Source of the DNA: Taxillus chinensis
Taxonomy: Eukaryota; Streptophyta; Magnoliopsida; Santalales; Loranthaceae
DNA length: 64,000 bases
Assembly: GCA_023512835.1 (NCBI GenBank)
Contig: CM042090.1
Location: 23,898,148 to 23,962,147, forward strand
Direction: 5' to 3'
Part shown: positions 12,818 to 24,184 of the stretch, piece after piece
How positions within the stretch are numbered: the first letter of the stretch is position 1
Layout: each line of letters opens with the position of its first letter
Notes under the pieces: model-generated
The model's database searches: none
What the model was told of the DNA's origin: nothing
What the model saw: the letters and a program-made list of their open reading frames with translations, nothing else
Translations under genes and position numbers: made by a program

Positions 12818-12862
12818 ACTTCAAATTTATCGTAGCAAAAATTTCTACGATAAATTTGAAGT
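12818..12862. repeat. Perfect 18-bp hairpin followed by ~39-bp repeats
   Basis: ACTTCAAATTTATCGTAG (12818-12835) and its exact reverse complement (12845-12862) are separated by 9 bases. Its right arm opens a run of three units of about 39 bp (starting near 12856, 12895 and 12935) that share TTGAAGTGAGTT. Confidence 0.8.
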
Positions 12863-13041
12863 GAGTTTACAGCAACACATGTATCATAAGTAATTGAAGT
12901 GAGTTTACACCAACACATGTATCATACAGCAATTGAAGTGAGTTCACTGCATGACAAGAGAAAGCTAGTATACGTGACCACCCAATAAAAGCAAGGTATG
13001 GAGATAATTCCCATCCATCATTAAATCCAAAGTATTTCTGG

Positions 13042-13960
13042 CATAGTTATTAAAGGCGCAAGGCGCACCTAAGGCGCAAAGGCTGGGCCTGGACTAGGCG
13101 CAAGGCGCAAAAAAAAGCGCGAGCCTGAAGGACTTGAGGCGCACCTTTGTATAAAAGAATTAAAAAATATACTAATGAAATAAACACATCAATTTAAACT
13201 TAAATAAGTCAATAGTCTTAAAATTATAATAAACTACTGAAATATAAAATTATTACAACCTTAACAATTTAAAGCATAAATATTCAAAATGATAAATCTA
13301 AACATCCTCGTCATCAAGGAAACATCATCATTATCATCATTCGACTTGTAACTCTCAATATATCTTCATGGGTTACAAAAATAAATAATAGAATAATTAT
13401 TATTAGATATTGAGATGTAGTAGTAAAAATAAATAATAGCATAGAAATAAAATAAGAGTCTCTCTTGCGTTGACGCATGGAAAAAAATAGACGAAAAAAA
13501 ACGATCGGGAAAAAATACGATCCAGAGGAGACGCAAACGAGAAAGAGAGAAGGCGCGAGTGTGACGCGTCGCAGAGAGGTGGCGAGCGCGACGCATCGCC
13601 GGGATCGACTTTGCAGAGAGGTGCATCATCGGGAATCGTCGCTGGGAATCGTCGTCGGAAACACTAGCGTCGTCAACAGCAAGAGACGCGTCAATGTTGC
13701 AGTGGCAGTTGCAGCGGCAGTTGGAGAAGAGAGAAGAGAGAAGCGAGAAAAGAGAAGAGAGAACGACGCACCTGATTCGCCGTCGCCGAAGGTTGCCGCT
13801 GGCCTGCTGGTATGCACGATCGCGTCGTCTCCTCAAGGCGCGCCTTTGCGACGCCTAGCGCCTGGCGACGCCTAGCGCCTGGGCGCAACCCCTGCGCAAC
13901 CCCTGCGCCCGCCTGGGATTTGCGCCCAGGCGCGCCTTAGGCACGCCTTTAATAACTATG
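13042..13960. mobile_element. hAT-like element with GGCGC-rich inverted ends and 8-bp target duplication
   Basis: A 919-bp element. The ends CATAGTTATTAAAGGCG and CGCCTTTAATAACTATG are inverted repeats, followed inward by repeated AGGCGC motifs. It is flanked by the exact 8-bp repeat ATTTCTGG (13034-13041 and 13961-13968). An 8-bp target duplication is typical of hAT elements. No transposase is encoded; the open frames at 13366-13875 are low-complexity. It is nested in the larger GC-ended insertion. Confidence 0.8.
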
Positions 13961-15535
13961 ATTTCTGGTTTTATGTGAAAATCAATTTCTGATTCTAAAT
14001 CATGCATACATAATTAGAATTTAGAAGTGACAATTCAAAGACTACATATGGCCTTTAAGCTCCAAACTGTAAAAATTCGAACAAGAGGGGCAACACTGTA
14101 GTTCTCTAACATACAACATTCATAAACCCGACTAGAATTTTATCCTAAATACAACATTCATAAACTATGATACCTTCAACTCACTAGTTCTTTAATTGTA
14201 AATAAGAAGCACATATTAAAAGTGTGTATAATTTGAAAATCCTTATATATACATCCAATCTTTAAGTCATATCACTTTCTTACATGCTATTGACCCAACC
14301 TTCCTTGTCTTCATCATAATCATTCAAGATGTTTTAAATATTCATATCTTCTTGTTTTATAGATGATGTACCTACACAAAAAAATTAATTCAAACAAAGT
14401 CAAAAATATTTTTAAATACAAGATTAATCATTTAAAAAAAACTAGTTTCATAATTTAATTACCTTTATCCCAGTCATACATATCTATATTTTATTTCAGT
14501 CATACATATTTATATTTTATCACAGTCATACAGATCTATGTTGTTGCGGGCAGTGGGAGACTGGGACTCAGGGAGTACCTGAAGATGGCGTCCGGAAAGA
14601 GAAGCAACGGGTGGCGCCGGCGGGAGTCCTCTGGAATCCGACTATTGATGCCTGGAGTCTTGAACGGCGGGAGCAGTTGTGGCCTTTGGGAGAACACGCC
14701 GTCTGGAGACTCTGGACAGCCGGTGATTCTACAGATCTACAGCGACGGCGACAAAAACGATCTACGGCGACAGGAACGTTGTCGCAGGAACGATCTACGG
14801 CGACGGCGATACGGCTAGTTTTAGACGCCGATGGCAACACGGCTGGTTTTAGAAGGCGACGGCGACAGGGCTGGTTTTAGACGGCGACGACGACGACGGG
14901 GCTTGCTCTGGTTTTAGATGGCAACAGGAGCAGGGCCTCTGGTTTTAGACGGTGACAAGGCTCTTGCTCTTGCAGTGTTGATCTATCGAGAGGAAGGGCC
15001 AAGGGATGGAGTCAAGTCGCGGCCGCTGGACCGCAGTCTCCACTCTCGTTCGAACGAAGTGGAGGAGATGTGAATTTGTGGGGAAAGTAAATGAACCTAA
15101 AAAATTAGGTTTAATAGGCTTTATATACCAAAATCCTAAACTCATACCGGGGCGGGTCGAACGATATCCAGTCCCGACTCTAAATTCTATCGGGATGGGT
15201 AAAACCCGATCGGGTCGGGGCGGATCGGGCTACAATCATGAGCATTCACAGTGAGCTCTGTAAAAGCTAATGTGAATTGCCCTCGTACAATATTATTTTT
15301 CATTAAAATATTTTTATTGCGCAATGCGTCCGACCCCACCCCACGGTAAGCTCTTCGCCCACCACTCCCGATCACGGATCTTCTTCGCCATCATCTTCCT
15401 CCATATCCTCCTCGTACTCATGTTCTGATCCAACCCGACCCCATTCATCTGCGGTCTTGGCTGGGGGCATTTGGGGCAAAACCACGATCTAATGGGGACG
15501 CAAACCACTACAAGCCTAAGGCACGACATGGGGAA

Positions 15536-16867
15536 TGTTGAAGACTGATTCAAGTTGTTAGCTCAAAGTCGTGGCTGACCTGTCCTAGAAAGTTGCTAGT
15601 TTTTAGATATTTCTGTTCCTAATAATCTGGCACGTGTGTTAGTGGTTTGCAGTAAGTGGATTAGTGCCAATAATATCTGATAGTTAGTTGAGTATTTTGT
15701 GCTTTTCAGTTTGGATATAAGGCATACACGTTTATTGAATAAATGTGCAGCTTTCTTGTCTGTGTTTACTCTTTGCAGTTTACTCAAAAGAACAGTAACA
15801 GTGACTATCTCATAGTTTGCCTTTATGTTGATGATATTATCTATATGGGCTCATCACAATCTCTTGTGGATGAATTTAAGTGTAACATGATGACTAGTTT
15901 TGAGATGTCAGATTTGGGCTTGTTACACTATTTTCTTGGACTTGAAGTGAAGCAAGGAGTTGACGGGGTGTTCATTTCAAAAAAAAAAAATGCTGAAGAC
16001 CTTCTTAAAAGATTCAGCATGCTCAATTGCAAAGTTGCAGCAACACCAATGAATATGAATGAAAAATTGCAGCTTGAAGATGGTACTGATAAAGCTGATG
16101 CAAGGAATTTTCGAAGTTTAGTTGGAGGATTAATTTATTTGGGCCATACTCGACCAGATATTTCTTTCTCTGTTGGTATCGTTTCAAGGTTTATGAATAG
16201 TCCTACAAAACATCATTATGGAGCAGCAAAAAGGATCTTGAGATATATTTCAGGAACTTTGAATTTTGAATTTGGTATACTCAAGTTTCAGAATTTAAAT
16301 TAGTAGGTTTTACCGACAGTGATTGGGCAAGCACATTGGAGGATAGAAGGAGCACTTCTGGAAATATTTTCAACCTTGGAGCAGGAGCTGTTACTTGGAG
16401 TTCGAAGAAACAAGCTACAACAGCATTATCAACCTCTGAGGCAGAATATATTGCTGCAACGTCTTCAGCATGTCAAGCTGTATGGTTACGTAGACTGCTC
16501 ACTGATCTGCATCAAGAACAAAAGGAGGAAACTATAATCTTTTGTGACAAGTCAACAATTGCAATGGCAAAAAATCCCTCTCTCCATGGAAGAATAAAAC
16601 ATATTGACATTCGTTTCCATTTCATTCGTGACTTGATTGCAAAAGGTGTGATTTCTTTAAAGTCTTGTAGTACAGATGAGCAGTTGGCCGATATCTTCAC
16701 AAAAGCACTTCCATATCATAAGCATGTTTTCTTTAGGTCAAAGCTCGATGTCTGCAACTTTGAATCAAGGGAGTGTTGAAGACTGATTCAAGTTGCTAGC
16801 TCAAAGTCGTGGCTGACCTGTCCTAGAAAGTTGCTAGCTTTTACATATATCTGTTCCTAATAATCTG
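15536..16867 (+). mobile_element. Internally deleted Ty1/copia retrotransposon with LTR pieces
   Basis: The coding part covers the C-terminal half of reverse transcriptase and RNase H only. In frame from 15743: the YVDD catalytic box (15823-15834), LDYFLGLEV- and RPDISFSVG-type blocks, ending at a stop at 16301. A frame change follows, then RNase H to the stop at 16777, with STSEAEYIAATS, KHIDIRFHFIRD and ADIFTKAL. Gag, protease, integrase and the start of RT are absent. The sequence starting TGTTGAAGACTGATTCAAGT occurs at 15536 and again at 16774, directly after a purine tract at the end of pol (16765-16773). About 94 bp match, so these are LTR starts. Non-functional by itself. Confidence 0.85.
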
Positions 16868-17738
16868 CTTTCTTCTGTCGTTTAAAATATATTAATATTT
16901 TATTAAAATAGATAAAAATTTATTGATCCTGTTATTTAGAGTGGTAAAAAGAGAACAGTTAAATTTTATCAAAGGTAAGTTTTTACTTAAAATTTAACTA
17001 AAGTTCGTGAATGCTATCTAGGAATAGGAATGTATGTGGTGGGTATAGTGTTACCATCTTGACCGCTATCTGAAGTTGTGCTTCACCTCGCTTAATTGCG
17101 ATAAATTAAGTTCACTCTCATAAATAGCGAGATAGATATTAATTGTGATTAAATCTCTTCGATTGAGCTTTTCTGACGGGCTTATCGGCTGCTTATGAAG
17201 AGTCATAAACAATCATCTGTCTCTCTTTAATTAAAGTCCACCTTTATCACCACAAAATGTCTTACAACATGAAACGGGATTGGAACCAAGTCCAAATCGA
17301 TCTAGACTTATATACATGTACTGCACCCACAAGGAAGCTAATAAAATCTGTATCTGAAGAAGGTAGGGAAACTTGAGACATGCAACAAATAATCTCACTA
17401 TGGTTTGCATAAATGTATGTCTCAGCTCATCATATATAATGCAAAGAAAAAATTGTCACTGTCCGTGTTTTTCAGTTCATATGAACTCTCGATCAATTCT
17501 CCGTAAGGTTCAAGGCCTAAAAGGAGCATAATAATGACCTGTACGTTGTCTGTCGCACATTGGAATTTGAGTGCATGTAAGCAATATACTTTATCTCCAT
17601 TCTAACATAAAAGGTGGCCGCTTCACAATAGTTTGTTCAGTCTCAAGCGCCTCTTGAGAGGTATGCTCAGCTTCAGGGGCAGGAAGAACGACCTGAGAGG
17701 TCCCCTAATCGCTGGAGATCCCATGTTATGAAACTGCA
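16868..17738. other. Distal arm of the duplicated block, no gene
   Basis: From about 17028 to 17590 the sequence matches 33567-34140 beside SBT-B. From about 17605 to 17738 (TTCACAATAGTTTGTTC to GTTATGAAACTGC) it matches 36880-36998. This shows that the element at 34142-36880 was inserted into the B copy. No coding sequence recognised. Confidence 0.6.
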
Positions 17739-18783
17739 AATCTTTGGCTAGCTTACATGAGGACTGACTGAATGTATTACATGCAAATTGTGTTGACATT
17801 GGCATAATCAGAATAGAGCTACTTCCACTTCAGTGCAATAGATAAATGAGAATCTTGCAGCTTTTTTGGCACTGTAAAATAGTTATTCTCCATGCTGATC
17901 TATGAGTATGATCCTTCATTCCTTCTCCGAAAATTTTGTTTTAATTACATAATGAAAGGCTGCTTAAAGTATTGTTTTGACTAAATTATTATGTGATTGA
18001 ATTTTCTGGTCCTTCTAATTTAACAGGAGCAGAATTCATGTGCTGGTGTGATGCTTAATGAAACTTCCCAACTCAAGAACCCTAGACCTGACAGTGAAAA
18101 GAGAAAGTTAGATTTGCCTCTGCAGAAGAATCTCCCAACTAATTACTTTTGTATCCAACTTTAACCTTATTTAGAGAAAATGCAATTAAAAAATGACATT
18201 CCATCAAGATTAAATTGCTGTCTTTTCTCTTTGTCATCCCATGCATTAAGGAAAAGTTTCATCGCCCTTATTAATTTTATTCCTTTATTTTTTTATCTTT
18301 ATTATTTATTGGCATGGGAAATGCATCCTCTCTAGTTGTATTATCATGTTTGCACGTATATTGCCCATGTTCTGTTTCTATTAACATATAGTGGGTTTTG
18401 TTTTTACTTTGGTCAACAAAGACAGAATCATATTGTTTTAACGACCCATATATTGGTGTTCCATAGCAAGGCAGGGTTCAAAAGAAGGTAACGATGATGA
18501 TGGGATAATATGTTTTTGTTCATATGCATACACAGACACTCGCATAATAACATACACATACCGATCATGTTGGTATTAAAATGACATTCTACTATCTTTA
18601 TGTTGGTATTAAAAATGCTGAACATGTTGTACAATTGTCAAGCATGATTTCTATTTTTGAACAATTGAATACAAAACAAGACAACCCAAAAAAAAAAGAA
18701 AAAACCAACACTACTAAATGGCACCTATGACAATCTGTTGGAAGGTGCACATGCACTACTTTGGTTTTTTAATTTTTGACAAG
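17739..18783. other. Region upstream of the PPR exons, no exon recognised
   Basis: I searched here for the 5' exons and plastid transit peptide of the PPR gene that follows and found none I could support. A possible exon follows an acceptor at about 18027 (frame EQNSCAGVMLNETSQL) but ends at a stop and matches nothing I know. Confidence 0.35.
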
Positions 18784-19961
18784 ACAAAAGACAGCTGCTA
18801 AACTCTCGAACTGGCAGATTTCTGAGCTTCCGAATGAGAAAACGGCTGTTTATGGAGCATTAGATAAATGGACGGCTTGGGAGGTTGAGTTCCCATTGAT
18901 TGCTGCTGCAAAGGCTCTGAAAATTTTAAGAAAGAGGAGTCAGTGGATGCGGGTAATTGAGGTATGATTTTGAAAATGTTGTCCCTCTATAACTATCCCG
19001 TAATTGTGCATAATGCGATGAAGAGAAGCCTATTGAATTGTCTTTTGTGATGTTTCTTCCTTGGTGAATAGATTAAGCTGCATTAGATGAATGGCCAATA
19101 CCTTATTTTGTGAATACGTGGATTAGTTATGAAATACATTAGTTTTTTTTTTTTGGTCTCAATTGAGAAAAATATATGTTCAAGAGGTTACCTCTCTTCC
19201 ATGCCAAAATATATGAACTTCGAACAATGGTTGTTTTCCCTTTTTCCCTCTCACTCACCCTCCTGTTTGCTTCAATGGCAATGTGATGAAATGCATTCCT
19301 AGTGTGTGCAAGTAGGGAATGCTGCTGTGTTGGATTTTAAAAAGATTTATCTGTACACTGATCCTTGAATAATAATAAGGTGAGTAAATGGATGCTAAGC
19401 AAAGGCCAAGGAGCAACAATGGCAACGTATGATACCCTTCTACTTGCCTTTGATATGGATCAAAGGGTGGATGAGGCTGAATCCCTATGGAACATGATTT
19501 TACATACACACACACGCTCAATCTCAAAGCGATTATTTTCAAGAATGATTTCCCTGTACGATCACCATAACATGCAAGAGAAGATTATAGAGGTAACTGA
19601 TATACTCTTGTAACTTGCTGCTCCATTGGTTTATTTTTTATTTATCTTTTTTTGGCTAAGCTTTTGCTGTTTTAATTCGGGGCATCCTGTAGGCCATTGT
19701 TATCTAAATGCAATGTCAATTGTATACTTGCCAATTATAATGTAAATCTAAAATTTTTTGCAAGTTTAGGTGTTTGCTGACATGGAGGAGTTGAGTGTAA
19801 AACCCGATGAAGACACTTTGAAGCGTGTGGCGAATTCCTTCAAAGCACTAGGTGCAGTAGAGAAGCAGAAGATGGTCTTAAAAAAATACCAATGCAAATG
19901 GAAGTACATCCACTTTAAGGGTGAACGAGCTAGGAGGAATAGAGAATTATGGGATGATTAA
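18784..19961 (+). CDS. PPR protein, At4g18975-like (3' exons only)
   Basis: Three exons: 18784-18961, 19380-19592 and 19770-19961, with GT-AG junctions and matching frame. The translation (QKTAAKLSNW, then LPNEKTAVYGALDKW, KALKILRKRSQWMRVIEVSK, WMLSKGQGATMATYDTLLLA, FADMEELSVKPDEDT) resembles the small plastid PPR protein At4g18975, where helical repeats bind RNA. The first exon seen follows a pyrimidine-rich acceptor and needs two bases from an upstream exon. The N-terminus and transit peptide were not found within 1 kb upstream, where the duplicated block ends. The gene is therefore either truncated or has a distant first exon. The C-terminus (GERARRNRELWDD) is in the expected place. The family call is by recall of conserved segments. 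Confidence 0.75.
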
Positions 19962-21889
19962 GTTTCTGTGGTTGTTGCATGCATGATTTGATCATCTGAA
20001 CTCCGATGATGTGAGAAATTGTGGTACGGTTTATGACCTTTTGATTCTTCCAGCAGGGTGCCATTATTCTTGTTTGTGGCATCATTATGTACATATTGGT
20101 GGGAATGCACATTATTTATACTGAAGGAGAAGCGTGTAGTTAATTGTCAGGATGGAGAATTTCTGTGTGAAGTATTTGATATATCAAATTATTGATCACA
20201 ATCTTGAATTTGATTTAGTTTCGACATCCTCTTCTTCAGCATTCCATATTGTATTAAGATTTTGGATTGTCATGGGTTGTAGAATATTGAGTTAGTGTGT
20301 TGCTACTTTCAATCTCGATTGTTCTGTACTCATATGCAACTCCAAATTCAAGGCTTGTGAATGTAATATAATTTTTTAGCTGTGCCTGTTTTGTCATTAC
20401 ACCAAAGCATTTTAAGTCGCCCAAATTCTTTGGCATTTCCTCAAAAGCAGAACAGGGGCATGTAGCACCTGATCCAGTCAGTCAACAATTTGAAGCTTTA
20501 GAGAATTTTTGACTATGCGACGCTGTGAGTTTCTTCTTCCTGTATGCTAAATTCTATACTTGCTTTCATGTAACTAAAACTTTCTTTCAAAAATAATTTT
20601 CATCACAAACTTCACTAAAATAGTTTAAAGAAACATTTGGTAGTATTACCAAGGCAACTGTCATATTTAGATGAGAAAGTATAATGGTGATGTTATGCTT
20701 CACTGTGCACTAAATAGTTTATAAAAGCATAAGTGGTGCATTATTTGGCTTTCTGCTCATGTCCATGATCCATAGGGGATAAAGCCAGATAGCTCAACTA
20801 CAAATACAGCTTTTGGACAGATTAAAGTGGTAAATCTCTACTGCACTATACATTGATAGATAACCACTAACAATATTTTTTTTATTACAAATACTTGTAT
20901 GTGCAAAACTTCTCTAACAAGTCTCACCAACATCCATTTACACCCGAAAAATTGGTCCCACTATTGGCTGAGCTTTGTCTATTAGGTGACAAAGTCGTGT
21001 AGGTTAATTTAGTTAGGAATCAGAATCATGATTTATACTCAAGGTAGAGTACGGCATTTGCAGATTCTTCAAAAGATTACTTTGGATTCTATGGATTGAA
21101 ACCCAATGCCATTAGAAAAACAATAACCGGTACCATAAAACATGTTACCAACATATTCAAGTCTTATTCTTTGGATACTGGTACCATTTGGAGACCTAAA
21201 TGATAAATTGTGTTCGTGGTTTGCTAGTAGTTAGAGCGTAATTAGCCCTTCTCTGTAAATAGTGAACTTGCACAATCTCATTTCCAGATTTTTTTTCTTT
21301 GAATAACGGTTGCCCTGGTATCATATGACGACTTCCTAATAGGTTAAAAATTTTGGTTCAATTATTCATTTTTTCTTTTGGTTTAGTTATTGGTTCAGTT
21401 ATCAATTTCTCATTCTGTGCCATTCCCTCCTCGTTCCTCTTGCCTATGCTATCACTTTCACCGGCTTATGATGATAAATAATGGGAATTTTGGCCAGAAT
21501 AGAGAAATATGTTTAGGAGTGTAGATAGGTGAAGGAAGAAGGCTTTTAAAGACATTTTAGAACAATACATTGAAGATAAGTGACAACCTAAGGTTCGGTG
21601 ACATGGATGGGGTAAAGTTTGGATATGAGAAAGTATCGTTAGTTAGCTTAAAGTTGAAAGTCATAAACGACTCAAAATAAACAATCAACAAAATAAGCAA
21701 GAAGTTTGTTAACAACAAAAAATCACTGAAATAGCAAAATAGGCATTGACGAACAAGCAAGTTAACTAAAATAGTAGGCTATATGTGACCTAAAACAACA
21801 ACCAACCCATGAGCCCTTATCACTGCTCTGATTACTAAAACTGTGCAAGATTAGTTTTTTTTAGTTTTCTTGCCTAGAAAAAAGTTAGG
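19962..21889. other. PPR 3' flank and gene-free DNA
   Basis: The first 300-500 bases probably include the PPR 3' UTR. The rest is AT-rich without recognisable coding sequence. GCTCTGATTACTA near 21819 resembles a decayed reverse-oriented primer binding site (TGGTATCAGAGC), so a decayed LTR element may be present. Confidence 0.4.
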
Positions 21890-22650
21890 CTAAGGAGCCA
21901 TTAGATGTTTCAAGTATGGTGGATCCGTAATTTCACATTTATCAGGTAGATCCTCACTAGCGAGTGTGGGAGAGCACTCCTCAAACTCTGCTAAGTCTAC
22001 ACAATAGTTGGGAGGATTCGCAGTGGTGGTTACACCCAAGGGGGCAGATGTCCTGGCTTGAGGGAAGGGAGTCAAACACATAAGGAGGTCATGATCTCGT
22101 TACAAGTAGTAGTGTCAGCACTCACTCCATCTAGAAGCAAGAAATCCCACTCACTAGTAGCAGTCTCCAAAAACTACAAAGGGCAAACCAATTCAACACC
22201 ACGTATTGGCCTCAAAAGTGAAATTTGTAGGCCCACTCACTGACAAACAATAACACACTCCAGAGTTGTAGAATGAGTTGTGGAGGGAGGACATTTGGAG
22301 ATAGCATGGTTAAAAGTATGACAAGTAGTAAACACTAGGGCCCGCTGCTGGCACTCTATCGATTTTGGTGAGAGAACCCTCTCTCATATCAAGTTCAATA
22401 AAATTAAGTAGCTTATGACAAATACTGACCCCCATCCAAATCCGAGCATAATCAAGCCTAGAAGCTGATTCAGTGATATAGTCAAGGTAGAGAGGCTTAC
22501 CAACATCTTTAGCAATCTAGCTCGACCTGAGGGGGTTTCAATATTCTAGAGGAATATTATGTATCTTACGTCTAAGTCTACTCCTTACCTTACAAATATG
22601 ACTAATGAGCTTCTCACATCACAAAATCATTCACTTCACTCCAGGAGCAC
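21890..22650 (-). pseudogene. DUF4283 / LINE ORF1-type remnant
   Basis: On the minus strand, around 22580-22330, the frames read IHNIPLEY, then VGKPLYLDYITESASRLDYA, then RIWMGVSICHKLLNFIELD. This is the pattern of DUF4283 (nucleic-acid-binding domain common in plant L1/LINE ORF1 and related retroelements: IPLEYW, then VGKPLY and RLxYARIxVEV). Stops and frame changes interrupt it. An open tail follows at 22081-21890 (CLTPFPQARTSAPLG). No reverse transcriptase found nearby. Transposon debris rather than a host gene. Confidence 0.55.
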
Positions 22651-23462
22651 CTCCCACAAAAATATAGTTCTTCTCTCCTATGTAGTTGAAGAACAAAGCA
22701 TCCAAGGGCAATTCCATGCAGACCTTCTCCTTGGCACAGTTGCTGTTGCACTTTATACGTACTTGTGATTGTCATGGTCTGATGGAAAAATACAACAAAA
22801 GAGAGATGGGGAGGGGGAATTAGGTTTAGATTTTTAATAAACTTATTAATAAAATCTTTTAAACTTTGGTTGCTTTTTAAATAATTTATCCATATTTTAC
22901 TCAAACAAAGAAAGTCATCATTGGGGGAACCTTAGCCTTTCATACACTCCTCCATAGTAACCAAAAATCAGCCTAATGGCTGAAGCCTTATTAATCAAAT
23001 GGCTCAAGGCCTCCATAATAATAACTATGGGGACAGGGGATTCTCTTGTTGGAGTTCTCTAGAACTCAAAAGAAATCACTTGGACTGCCGTTAACTAGAA
23101 TGGAGAAACTAGTGAAAGATATATACCAGGATAAGACTCGTCATACACACAAGACAAGGATCTGATGTCTTTTTCCGCCCTGATACTACTATAGTTGTGA
23201 AGGTAGTAGTGACTGGCCAGATACAACAAACTTCTCTAATTTATAACATATAGGATTGTACTGGGACCATGGATCTGTCGGTACAAGGATGTAGTATTTC
23301 TTATGATTTGGATCATTGTGTCTATGTATGTCTGCTTCGTTGGGAAGTGACAAGAAGTAGCATACACCTGTTGCAGTCGTGCTTACTAAAGTCGTAACTG
23401 GTCTGCCTGCGGCTTTGTGTATGTACTATTGTTTTAATGGCCTACAAATTTTAAAAATATTA
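22651..23462. other. Gene-free, probable retroelement debris
   Basis: No gene recognised. CCGCCCTGATACTACTATAG near 23177 resembles a decayed reverse primer binding site of an LTR retrotransposon. Confidence 0.3.
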
Positions 23463-23816
23463 TTACGTTGCCCGTCCGTGACTCCAATTATGATGTCGCT
23501 GCCTCGTCTGGCTCATTGTAAAATTTGTCCACGGTGAAGGCTGAGGAACTCCCAAGATCTGATGGTCTGTACGGGAATACATCTGGCTTGGAAACATTGG
23601 TACCACTTGTTCCATCTCCCTTGGCTTGGAGGCTTCTCGAGAGGTGAGGAATGCAGAGAAGCTACTGATATAGTTCTCTTGCAGGTTGCAGCCACAAGTG
23701 AGTGCACATTTGGCTTCTTTCTTCGCTTTGTTCATAGAGAAGGTACGCATCCATATCATATGTGCATCGTAAATCTTTGACAGATCAGAATGGGATAATG
23801 AATAATTCGAATTCAT
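23463..23816 (-). pseudogene. Third subtilase fragment (propeptide to catalytic Asp region)
   Basis: On the minus strand the frames read FSAFLTSREASKPREMEQVV, then PMFPSQMYS, then TIRSWEFLSLHRGQIL and finally DIIIGVTDGQ. This is the end of a subtilase I9 propeptide, the processing region and the catalytic Asp block. The block's DTG is now DGQ, and frame changes lie between the pieces. It differs clearly from SBT-A and SBT-B, so it is an older paralogue relic, not part of the recent duplication. It lies 370 bp downstream of SBT-B. No exon from the rest of the catalytic domain was found. Confidence 0.75.
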
Positions 23817-24184
23817 CTAGTGTATTTGAAACCAGAAAAAATGAAATTAATAAGTACAACGGAATTGAAACAATCAATATTTGTGACTCTTTTTAGTTTT
23901 TAAATATATTTTTTTATATTATTTTATTTTATTACTTAATCCCATCAAATATTATTTTTTGCCCAATATTTACATACAACTTGGGTGTTGGTGCAGAGCA
24001 TTTTGATTGCAGTGGATGAAGCATATTGGAACAAAATAATTTATTTATTTATAGATTTGCATGTGACACGGGTACGATAAGGTACTATAAAGCCTGAAAA
24101 GGAATACATAATTATTTTAAGAAACCCATAAAAGAAGAACTAAAAAGAATGAAAAAGCAATGAACCCTGAAGAGCGCTTACGAA
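23817..24184. other. 3' flank of SBT-B
   Basis: No gene. From about 23993 it matches the SBT-A 3' flank and marks the block edge on this side. Confidence 0.5.

Larger units (their letters stand above)
11911..15240. mobile_element. Large GC-rich-ended insertion, probably non-autonomous hAT-like
   Basis: The left end (TAAGGATGGCAACGGGG) and right end (GATCGGGTCGGGGCGGATCG at about 15209-15228) are the CCCG-rich inverted termini common in plant elements of the TAGGGATGGCAA type. A complete small relative sits at 27278-27558. The interior is AT-rich with a GC-rich stretch (14560-14960), holds a 120-bp direct repeat (about 12681-12802 and 14290-14405) and is interrupted by another element at 13042-13960. 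The upstream region of SBT-B lacks all of it. The right terminus is degenerate and no transposase is visible. Confidence 0.55.

Noticed and set aside
11870..12960. CRISPR-like array
   Set aside because: Repeats are tandem without unique spacers and the DNA is a plant nuclear region full of transposons.
13366..13888. Several overlapping open frames in both strands
   Set aside because: Low-complexity, Arg-rich or Ser-rich reading of a GC-rich transposon interior; no motif and inside a defined element.
14568..14880. Open frames in the 14.6-14.9 kb GC-rich stretch
   Set aside because: Repetitive CGACGG-type sequence inside the large insertion; no splice or family support.
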